Shown: piece by piece, positions 38,423-48,277 of the stretch
Position numbering within the stretch: the first letter of the stretch is position 1
How the letters are laid out: each line of letters begins with the position of its first letter
Assembly (NCBI GenBank): GCA_033032865.1
Contig: JAWHQI010000755.1
Coordinates: 41,001-105,000, forward strand
Source of the DNA: Dactylorhiza incarnata
Lineage: Eukaryota > Streptophyta > Magnoliopsida > Asparagales > Orchidaceae
Length of the DNA: 64,000 nt
Reading direction: 5' to 3'
Program-made: the position numbers and the translations under genes
Notes under the pieces: model-generated
Database searches by the model: none
What the model was told of the DNA's origin: nothing
What the model saw: the letters and a program-made list of their open reading frames with translations, nothing else

Positions 38423-39542
38423 GTTCACACCTCTGTCTTATTCAAATTTCATTATTCAACCCAAACCTACACCCGTAACTCCTCTTCAAATCAGCACCAA
38501 CTATGCCCCCACCGACCCAGCCTACATATCGCAACCCATCACCGACCACATTCATTTGACACACTATTCCCAAACACCCCCTTACGAGGCATTACAAAAA
38601 CACATCAGCCAAACTTTTCCCCCAAATTCATACTGGTTAGACGACCCACTCAAAACACAACGGTTTTATGAACTCATACTCATCGACACCCAATCCGCCA
38701 CTATCACTCATACAAATGACAAAACCAACCCCTCCCAAATCGCATTTTCGAAATGCGTCATTCAACAAGTCATTGACTCCACCGCGTGGTCCAATCCATG
38801 GACCCCACATTCATTTTTCGTCCCGTTCAATCCACCAACATACAACTACCGCGATTATCAACTCGCTTGGTTTCGCGCACTCCTCTATCGCCCTTTTTCC
38901 CATTCATGGTTCATGGTCTTTCATAATACCTGCGCCACCTCCTTCCCCATCTGGTTCTACGATTGGTGGACCCGATATGGTGCCTCTCGGCAAATCATAC
39001 CTCAAACACTTCAACAAAGCTACCACACCTGGTGCGCCAAATCTCCTGGCCCCACCTACAAAAAATCACTCAATTTCCACTGCTCCTTCAAAATCCCTTG
39101 GATATTCTGTTGGAGTTTTGCCATTACCAAAACTCATCCAGACGATTTCCCATTCTCACTCACCCGTGCATTCAAAATCAAATGGTGGCCAAAATTCAAC
39201 GAACACAATGCCTCTGAAAAGGTAATTCTGCATTACCTATCAACTGGCAATTCATCTCCAGTCATTTCAACTCCACCGCCTCCATCACCAAAAATCTATA
39301 TACCACCTACACCACCTTCCAAGTCCTCTCTGCCCCTCTCATCCACAGATGACGACGATGATTTACAAACCTTCTTAGAATTCCAAAAATTCAAACATAT
39401 GCAAAAACAACATCGTCTCCATTCATCCATATCCTCAGCCACATCTCCATCTGCCTCTACCTCCAAAGCAGCACCAGACCCCTTCGCTGGCCTGTTCGCC
39501 CAGGTTCCATATGACGAATGTCTGGATTCCTTTGAAATCTAA
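38331..39542 (+). CDS. Viral ORF2, copy 3, intact, unknown function
   Basis: 403 residues, uninterrupted. The N-terminal 100 residues are Pro/Thr/Gln-rich and probably disordered. Residues about 110-300 are rich in aromatic residues (WLDDPL, YQLAWFRALL, IWFYDWWTRYG, WIFCWSFAI) and look like a folded domain. The C-terminal 100 are Pro/Ser-rich with an acidic patch (STDDDDDLQTFLEFQKF) before a basic helix. It overlaps the ORF1 end by 92 nt, so a downstream start by leaky scanning, reinitiation or a separate RNA would be needed. Its position matches the second ORF of florendoviruses, whose role is not known to me. No enzyme motif is visible. Confidence 0.75.
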   Translation: MSKSSKCTQQKTQTPQDYALKTLPPIPTQNKFTPLSYSNFIIQPKPTPVTPLQISTNYAPTDPAYISQPITDHIHLTHYSQTPPYEALQKHISQTFPPNSYWLDDPLKTQRFYELILIDTQSATITHTNDKTNPSQIAFSKCVIQQVIDSTAWSNPWTPHSFFVPFNPPTYNYRDYQLAWFRALLYRPFSHSWFMVFHNTCATSFPIWFYDWWTRYGASRQIIPQTLQQSYHTWCAKSPGPTYKKSLNFHCSFKIPWIFCWSFAITKTHPDDFPFSLTRAFKIKWWPKFNEHNASEKVILHYLSTGNSSPVISTPPPPSPKIYIPPTPPSKSSLPLSSTDDDDDLQTFLEFQKFKHMQKQHRLHSSISSATSPSASTSKAAPDPFAGLFAQVPYDECLDSFEI

Positions 39543-39926
39543 ATGAGGATTCATAACGCTATCAATAGAGCGGATTCAATCTATTGGCTAATCCGGTTCA
39601 AACGGTAACCGGTAAAGATATATCAAACCCGTTAAATAGCTGCGAATTTGCTCAAAATCCAATAATCCTTCATGAGGATTCATAACGCTATCAATAGAGC
39701 GGATTCAATCTATTGGCTAATCCGGTTCAAACGGTAACCGGTAAAGATATATCAAACCCGTTAAATAGCTGCAAATTTGCTCAAAATCCGATAATCCTTC
39801 ATGAGGATTCATAACGCTATCAATAGAGCGGATTCAATCTATTGGCTAATCCGGTTCAAACGGTAACCGGTAAAGATATGTCAAACCCGTTGATAGCTGC
39901 GGATTTGCTAAAAATCCGAATCACCT
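39543..39926 (+). repeat. Three 129-bp tandem repeats, viral copy 3
   Basis: Units start at 39,543, 39,672 and 39,801, one more than in copies 1 and 2. This alone accounts for the 129-bp longer unit. Confidence 0.88.
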
Positions 39927-40231
39927 GTATTGAGCCTCGGGGAGCCGTACAGAGCAACTATTCCAAGATGCTTTTCCAGCTCAAAAGACGCCCGCACTCA
40001 CTCCTGCCGGCCATGCCTGCAATTATTCCTCTCAGCGCTCAGCACGATTCCTGCCAGCACCCAAAGCAAAAGCAAAGACACGGCATCTTACTATTCTACG
40101 ATGCCTGCCAGCTCCAAAGTCATCCATTATGCAAAAGCAGACGACATCTTACTATTCCACGATGCCTGCCAGCTCAAAAGCCATCCACGCCGGCAATAAT
40201 TCAAAAGATTCCTTACCAGCTGCTGCCCTTC

Positions 40232-40239
40232 TATAAATA
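40232..40239 (+). promoter_or_regulatory. Viral promoter TATA box, copy 3
   Basis: TATAAATA; the downstream sequence runs to the array end, so a transcript would enter the AT repeat. Confidence 0.65.
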
Positions 40240-40412
40240 AGAAGGCCATTTCCTCTTCCATCCCAAGTCCGAGCAGAGGAGGAGGAAAGAGGGAGAACGA
40301 GAAGAAGCCTTCAGAGTTCTTTGTAATTTTCTTCCTTTGTATTTTATTTTGTATTTTATTTGTTCTATCTTGTATTAGTTTTCTTGTTCTTTTTCTTTTT
40401 CTCTTGTCCTGG

Positions 40413-40464
40413 GTTTCTATTCCTCTTTGGTATCAGAACCTGAATACCAAAGAGGAACAGAAAC
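40413..40464. repeat. Fold-back hairpin at the right end of the viral array
   Basis: The arms 40,413-40,433 and 40,444-40,464 are inverted repeats of 21 nt with one mismatch, around a 10-nt loop. The left arm carries the start of the primer-binding site (TGGTATCAGA at 40,428). The right arm is the complement of the sequence before the primer site, so viral DNA turns back on itself and then meets AT repeat. Confidence 0.88.
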
Positions 40465-41452
40465 ATATATATAAACATATATATAAACATATATATATAT
40501 ATATATATATGTTTATATATATATACTTATATATAAGTATATATATACTTATATAAATATATATATTTTATATATATATTTACTTATAAATATATATTAT
40601 ATATATACTTATAAATATATAAATATATATATATATACTTATATATATACTTATACTTTTATTTATGTATATATATATATTTATAAGTATATATATATAA
40701 GTATATATATATTTATAAGTATAAATATATATGTAAATATATATACTTATAAATTTAAATAGAAATATATACACTTATAAATATATAAATATAAATATAT
40801 ATATATAAGTATATATATATACTTATATACATATATATATTATAAATATATATATTTATAAGTATATATATATTTAAATATATATATTTATAATCTATAT
40901 ATATGTATATTACTTATATATATACATATATATATATATTTATATATATATTTATATATATATATATTTAAATATATATATATAAATATATATATATATG
41001 TATATATATTTTTATATATATATAAGTAATATACATATATATAGATTATAAATATATATATTTATAAATATATGTATATACTTATATAACTTATAAATAT
41101 ATATACTTTAAGTATAAGTATATATATATTAAATATATATATACTTATATATATATATATATATTTATTTGTATATATAGATACATATACTTATATTTAT
41201 ATTTATGTATATATATATCAATATTTATAAGTATATATATATACATATATATATTATATATATATTATATATATATTATATATATAATATAAAAATATAT
41301 ATATATATTTATATATTTATATATATATACATATATATAAGTATATTTACTTATATATATATGTATATATATAAGTATATATATATAAATATATAAGTAT
41401 ATATATTGTATAAATATATATATATATGTTTATATATATACTTATAAATAAG

Positions 41453-41484
<32 letters not shown>

Positions 41485-43176
41485 ATATATATTTATATAC
41501 TTATATATAAGTATATATATACTTATATAAATATATATATTTACTTATAAATATATTATATATATATACTTATACATATATAAATAAATATATACTTATA
41601 TATATATATACTTAGACTTTTATTTATGTATATATATATATATTTATAAGTATATATATATATATATGTAAATATATATAATTATAAATTTGAATAGACA
41701 TATATATACTTATAAATATATAAATATAAATATAAATATATATAAGTATATATATATACTTATATAACTTATATACATATATATATTATAAATATATATA
41801 TTTATAAGTATATATATGTATGTAAATATACTCATATATATATATTTATAAGTTATATAAGTATATATATATATATATTTTTATAAATATATATTTATAA
41901 TCTATATATATGTATATTACTTATATATAATACATATTTATATACTTATATATAAGTATATATATACTTATATAAATATATATATATATTATTTATATAT
42001 ATATTTACTTATAAATATATATTATATATATATATACTTATAAATATATAAATATATATACTTATATATATATACTTATACTTTAATTTATGTATATATA
42101 TATATTTATAAGTATATATACATATGTAAATATATATACTTATAAATTTAAATAGACATATATATACTTATAAATATATAAATATATATATATATAAGTA
42201 TATATATATATATACTTATATAACTTATATACATATATATATTATAAATATATATATTTATAAGTATATATATATATTTAAATATATATATATTTAAATA
42301 TATTTATATATATTTATAATCTATATATATGTATATTACTTATATATGTATATATTTAAATATTTATATATATTTAAATATATATATATGTATATATATA
42401 TATATTTATATATATATAAGTAATATACATATATATAGATTATAAATATATATAAATATATTTAAATATATATATATTTAAATATATATATACTTATAAA
42501 TATATATATATTTATAATATATATATGTATATAAGTTATATAAGTATATATATATACTTATATATATATATATATATATATTTAAATATTTATAAGTATA
42601 TATATGTCTATTTAAATTTATAAGTATATATATTTACATATGTATATATACTTATAAATATATATATATACATAAATTAAAGTATAAGTATGTATATATA
42701 AGTATATATATTTATATATTTATAAGTATATATATATAATATATATTTATAAGTAAATATATATATAAATAATATATATATATATATATATTTATATAAG
42801 TATATATATACTTATATAAAAGTATATAAATATATAATATATAAATATTTATATATATACTTATTTATAAGTATATATATAAATATATATATTTATATAT
42901 ATATATACTTTTATATTTATATACTTATATATATACATATATATATATATAAGTAACTATACTTATATATATGTATATATATATAATTATAAATTTATAC
43001 TATATATATGTATATATATGTATAAATATTTATAACTATATATATACTTATATATATAAGTATATATATATTTAAATGTATATACTTATAATTATATATA
43101 TAAGTATATATATATTTACATATATATATATGTAAATATATACTTATATATACTTATATATATACCTATATATATA

Positions 43177-43217
43177 CCGTTCGTCGAACGGCCAGGCCGT
43201 TCGACGAACTGGCCTGT
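43177..43217. repeat. Short GTTCG(A/T)CGAAC core in AT block 2
   Basis: CCGTTCGTCGAACGG followed by CCAGGCC and CGTTCGACGAAC: one inverted pair of the dyads found at 16,280-16,623. Confidence 0.8.
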
Positions 43218-43590
43218 ATTATATTATATATATATACTTATAAATATATATATACTTATAAATATATATATAATATATAAGTATATATATTCTTATATAA
43301 CTTATAAATATATACATATATAGATATACTAATATTTATATATATATAAGATATATATATGTATATATATATACTTATAAATATATATATGTATATTACT
43401 TATATATATAAGTATATATATAAGTATATATATATACTATTTATAAGTATATATATATACTTATAAATATATATAAATATATAATATATTAATATATATA
43501 TATATATTTATACTTATTTATATATAATATATATATATATAAACTTATAAATATATATATATATATATATGTAAATATACTTATTAATAT

Positions 43591-43637
<47 letters not shown>

Positions 43638-44370
43638 AGTATATACTTATATATATATATATTTATATACTTATATATAAGTATATATACATATATTTAT
43701 GTATATATATACTTATATATAAGTATATAAATATATATATATTTGTAGTATATATATATACTTATAAATACATATATATATATTTATATTTATACAGATA
43801 TATATTATATATATACATAAATATATATAATATGTATATATACTTATAAATATATATATATACTTATATATATAAATATATATATATTATATATATATAT
43901 ATTTATAAATATATATATATTGATAAATATATATTATATATATATATATCTATATGTAATATAGTATATTTATATATATGTATATATTTATACTATATAT
44001 ATACTTATAAATATATATATATATACTTATAAATATATATATACTTATAAATATATATATATTTATATACTTATAAATACAGATACTTATATATATATAT
44101 ATATATACTTATAAATATATATATTATATATATAAATATATATATATATGTATATATACATAAGTATATGCATTTATAAGTATATAGTGTATATATATAA
44201 GTATATGTATTTTTAAGTATATATATAAGTATATATTTATATACATATATATATTTATATAAATATATATAAATATATATATATATTTATATATACTTAT
44301 ATAAATATATATATTATATATATATATATATATATATTTATAAGTATATATATATATATATATTTATACA

Positions 44371-44375
44371 ATATA
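44371..44375. repeat. Target-site duplication, left (ATATA)
   Basis: ATATA occurs directly before the 5' LTR and directly after the 3' LTR (56,117-56,121). It is weaker evidence than usual because the surroundings are AT repeat, but both LTR ends (TG...CA) agree with it. Confidence 0.7.
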
Positions 44376-45880
44376 TGTTGGGTATTGTATCCACAATAAC
44401 CTTGATTTGTAGAAAGTCAACTATGAACCAAGATTGAATTGCTTATGTATTTGATTTGTTCCTCTAGTTTTGTCTTGCAGGTTCCCATTGCTAAATGTAA
44501 ACCAATGTCAGGTCACAGTGGGTCAATGAGCACAGTCTTTTACAATGTAATTCCTCATTGTATGGGATATGGTGTTGACTCATATGTGATCTCTCTATTG
44601 GAATGCATTTCTAATCAAGACAAAGGAAGCTAAGGTCTTGGAGGTGTAGCTGTTCTCAAAGAAAAGTTTAAAGAATTTCTTCCAAGTGTATTTCTCGAGA
44701 AATCTGAAAAGCTCTCGGAAAATCCTTTTGAATTCTCGAGAAGTTCTTTTCAGCTTAAGTCTTCGAAAGAAATTCAAATTTCTCGAGAAGCTATCTTTAT
44801 TTCTCGAGAAGTCTGTAGTGCTCTCGGAAAATCCTTTGTTTTTTCTCGAGAAGTCTTCTTTGCTGAAAGTCTCTGAGAAAATCTTTTCTCTCGAGAAGTT
44901 TATCTGATTTCTCGAGAAGTTCTTGTTTCTTCCGAAAAAGGTTAGTTTATCTTATTTCTCGAAGAAGATCTTTGTTCTCGAGAAATCCCTTCTTTTCTCG
45001 AGAAGCTCTGTCAATTTGTTTGAAAGCCTTTTTTCCGAGATCCAGCCGTGATTTCTCGAGAAGTCTTCTTTCTCTCGAGAAATCTGTTTCTCGTTCCTTC
45101 AATCTGTTTTTGCCGACTTCTGTTTTCCGTCTGTTTGACGAGATTCCTTTCTCTGGCTTAAGGCTTAAATATTCTATTTAGACCTTCTCCTATAAAAAGG
45201 CCCTCTTGCTTAAGATTTGATTGATTATTATTCCTTTCCGAATCTCTCTCTCCCGATCTTAAAGATCTAGAAAAGCGCCGCTCGCCGTCGTCTACGTTTG
45301 GAGATCGTTCTACTCTTTGGAGTTGTCGATTTCTATCAAGAAGGATTCGATTGATCCATGCTCAGGTTCTGCAATCTCTATTGGATCATTTCGGATTGTC
45401 AAAGACAGATTCGAAGGATCGTTGTTCTTCCTCATCGTTCTCAAAAGCCATTCAAGAAGAAGGAAGAAAACGCTTCTGTTATTCAGATCTGGTTTAGTAT
45501 TGTTCAAACCCTTTTCAATCTATTGTAGGAGTTGTTATCTCCGAGTTGTAGGAGAGGTTGTTCTCCGAGTTGTAGGAGAAGTTTTCTCCGAGTTGTAAGA
45601 GAGGTTCTCTCTGAGTTTGTAGGAGTTTGACTCCGAGACTGTAGGATCGTTCTTGATCCGAGATTTAGTGAGTAGTCAAGTCTAGCTGTGGTGCTAGATT
45701 GGCGAGGCCGGCAGTGGAGTACCCGAGTACGGGGAACCACTATAAATTCCTGGTGTTATCTGTGGCTGTGATTAATTTTGTGTGCTGTGCTTTACGTTTA
45801 ATCTTTAATTCCGCAAAAGACGTAGAGATCACCTATTCACCCCCCCTCTAGGTGATTTAGGTAGGCAACTAGATACTTCA
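44376..45880 (+). repeat. 5' LTR of the SIRE-like element
   Basis: Starts TGTTGGGTATTG, ends ACTTCA. Between 44,694 and 45,085 are eleven exact CTCGAGAA words, most as the palindrome TTCTCGAGAA. They lie 100-500 bp upstream of the TATA box. Near 45,530-45,620 is a run of diverged TCCGAGTTGTAGGAGA repeats in the leader. Confidence 0.92.
45191..45198 (+). promoter_or_regulatory. TATA box of the 5' LTR (SIRE-like)
   Basis: CCTATAAAAAGGCC; the same site in the 3' LTR is at 55,416. Confidence 0.7.
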
Positions 45881-45882
45881 AT

Positions 45883-45893
45883 TGGTATCAGAG
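45883..45893 (+). other. Primer-binding site of the SIRE-like element
   Basis: TGGTATCAGAG two bases after the LTR, complementary to the 3' end of initiator tRNA-Met. Confidence 0.85.
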
Positions 45894-45958
45894 GGACGCT
45901 TGTTCGTTGCTAGGTTAACACCTTGAACAGGATCCATCCTTCTAGTTGCTAGCAAGCC

Positions 45959-48276
45959 ATGGATAGAGTCAAGGAATCCTCTCTGAAATTGCCCATCTGC
46001 ACTAAGGCCAACTTTCCTATGTGGAAGGAAAGAGTCCAGTTTTTATATGGAAGCTGCAGATCCCAGAATCTTCCAAGTCGTGGAAGAAGGTCCTCATGTG
46101 CCAATGACCGCTTCGTCAACAAATCCTACTGTTCAGATACCTAAGAAAATGATGGATTTGACTAAGGATGAGATAGCTCTTGTTGCTCTTGACAAGAAGG
46201 CTAAAAACATAATTGCAAGTGCAGTGGACGATTCCATGTTGCAAAACTTAATCCACTGCAAATCAGCCAAAGAAATGTGGACATCCTTAATCGTTCTAAT
46301 GGAAGGTACTGACGAGGTAAGAGAAGATAGAAGGTCTCTACTTAATCAAGAGTACGAGGCGTTTAAGCAGAATAAGAAGGAGTGCATTGCTGATGCGTAC
46401 GAGCGATTCTTCAAAATAGTCAATGGTCTGAGGAACTACGACAGGGAGTTCACAAATGGTGAACTAAATGACAAATTCTTGCGTTCCCTAACGAAAGACT
46501 GGGATAGCAAAATTGTTGCCATAAGAGAGTTTGGAAAATTGCCAAGTCTAGAACCTCAAAATCTGTTCGGGAAGCTGTTGTCTCATGAATTACAAATGAA
46601 CATCCGAAAGTCTGAAGAGGATGTAAATCGAGCTTCAAGCAAAGAAAGAACCTTAGCTTTGAAGGCAGAGAATTCAAAGAAGAGCAAAGCTGTGATACCG
46701 ATCAGAGAAAAGGAATCTGATATTGAAGAAGAATCGGAAGTCAGCTCCTCCTGTTCCGAACTGTCTGATGGGGAGTTCTCTTTAATCTCCCGTCAGTTTA
46801 AGAAACTGCTGAACAAGCGGAGGCACATGAACAACAAGCCGTCTTCCTCGGATCATAAATATTCTCGTCGTGATGGCGAATATCACAGGAAGGGCTCAAG
46901 CAATAATGACAGGTATAAATCCAAACAGAACAAACACATTTCTTCTGACATTATTTGCTACTGTTGTAATAAGCCAGGGCACATAATTGCTGAGTGTCCC
47001 TACAAAAAGAAAGAAGGTGGAAGAAAAGAAGACAAGAAATCCACTCATGGAAAGAAGAAATCAGATAGAAGCTTCGTCGCTAAGAAAGCCAAAACTCTGA
47101 GCGACAGTGACTCCGATGAGTCAAGTGATGAAGAAGAAGCTTACTTCGGTCTGATGGCTATGTCTGATGATGAAGAAGCACCCCCGTACACCGGAAAGGT
47201 AAATGATCACACTATCCTATCTGATTCCGATTATGCTTCGGCTGAACAAAAGGATAACCTCTCAGACGATGAATCTGAGCTCATGTCTCAATATACCAAA
47301 ATGCTCCAAAGCTTTGACAAGTGCCGAAAGGTTGTCAAAACTCAGAGTAAGGAGATCATGGCTCTCAAGGAGGTGGAATCTAACTTGAGAAAAGAAGTTG
47401 AAGAACTTTCTTCTCTCAAAGAGGAAGTCCAAGCCTTGAAAGACAAGATCAAAAGCTCGGAAGAGACTCTTGCCCTGAGAGATCATTCGATAAATGTCTT
47501 GGAAGAACAGCTTGCGGCTGAGAAGAAGTTGGTTGAAACATTCTCTCAACCTAAAACTGTTCTGCCAATTATTGGTACTTTTACCACTAACGCAAAAGGA
47601 AGCGGTATAGGACATGAAGCTAGTACTAGCAATTCTTCAAAAAATACAATTGCTAAGAAGAATGGTCTGGTTGCTAAGAAAGCTACTACCAAAGAAAAAG
47701 GGAAAGCTCATCAAGAGCCTGTAGCATTCAATAGAGTCATATTCCCTACGAATGCTTATGATTTGGAGAGTTCCTATGGTCATTTCACACGACCAATTCC
47801 TTTTTCATCTGTGAATGATCATAAGGAATGGGCTCCTCCCCAAAACTTTGGTGATAGTGCTTTTCAAGCACCCTATCAAGAGATTAATCGGAAAGGGTAC
47901 GGTCCATTTGTTCATGGTCCGAGTGCTAAGAAAGCACCAAAAGTGAATGCTGTTGCACCAAAGCCGAAAAAGACAATACCACCTTGTGTGTGTTGCCCCC
48001 ATGAGGCATCCTCATCTAAAAGGGCTGCTCCTGCAAGAGCTAACGTTCAAAAATGTTAAGCAGGAGAGTGTAAAGAGAAGGTACAACAGATTCGACTGTT
48101 GGTGCTGCGGCAAAATTGGTCACTTTGTCGTTGATTGTTGGTTTAATACAACGTATACTAGGAGACCACAAGTGAACGTTGCAAGGCAGACCACTCGCAA
48201 TGTTAACATTCATCGTGGTGCTCAACTGACTCGGGACCAAGGACCCAAATCTGTTTGGGCTCCTAAGGCGAAATGA
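45959..48276 (+). pseudogene. Gag of the SIRE-like element, frameshifted
   Basis: It begins MDRVKESSLK at 45,959, shifts frame at about 46,036-46,046, and runs open to TAA 48,057-48,059. The reading then continues in the next frame to TGA 48,274-48,276. Residues about 40-230 match the copia gag family (UBN2-like: MWTSLIVLMEG, LLNQEYEAF). A CCHC knuckle (CYCCNKPGHIIAEC) lies near 46,963 and a second (CWCCGKIGHFVVDC) near 48,100. Between them is an acidic and coiled-coil region. It would form the particle shell; here the shifts prevent full-length product unless recoding occurs. Confidence 0.85.
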
Positions 48277-48277
48277 T

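Larger units (their letters stand above)
19648..40464 (+). mobile_element. Endogenous pararetrovirus array (Caulimoviridae, florendovirus-like)
   Basis: 2.7 head-to-tail viral genomes. Primer sites at 25,153, 32,726 and 40,428 give unit lengths of 7,573 and 7,702 bp; the difference is exactly one 129-bp intergenic repeat. Each unit has a tRNA-Met primer site, ORF1 (movement protein, coat protein with CCHC knuckle, aspartic protease, RT, RNase H), an overlapping ORF2 of unknown function, a repeat-containing intergenic region and a TATA promoter. No integrase and no LTRs are present, as expected for a caulimovirid. A large ORF1 followed by a separate ORF2 fits florendoviruses, which are known only as genome-integrated sequences. 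The left end is truncated inside ORF1. All three ORF1 copies are broken. Confidence 0.88.
40465..44375. repeat. AT-rich repeat block 2
   Basis: Same family as block 1. 40,525-43,097 is a direct, gapped copy of about 16,951-19,647. It continues past the point where block 1 is cut by the virus, through a short GC core at 43,177-43,217, to the copia element. No genes. Confidence 0.85.

Noticed and set aside
40580..41396. ORFs of Ile/Tyr only in AT block 2
   Set aside because: Translation of TATA repeats; same for 59,628-60,170, 61,339-61,593 and similar.
44691..45085. Heat-shock elements in the SIRE-like LTR
   Set aside because: TTCTCGAGAA has TTC and GAA separated by four bases, whereas heat-shock elements need two; kept as an unnamed motif.
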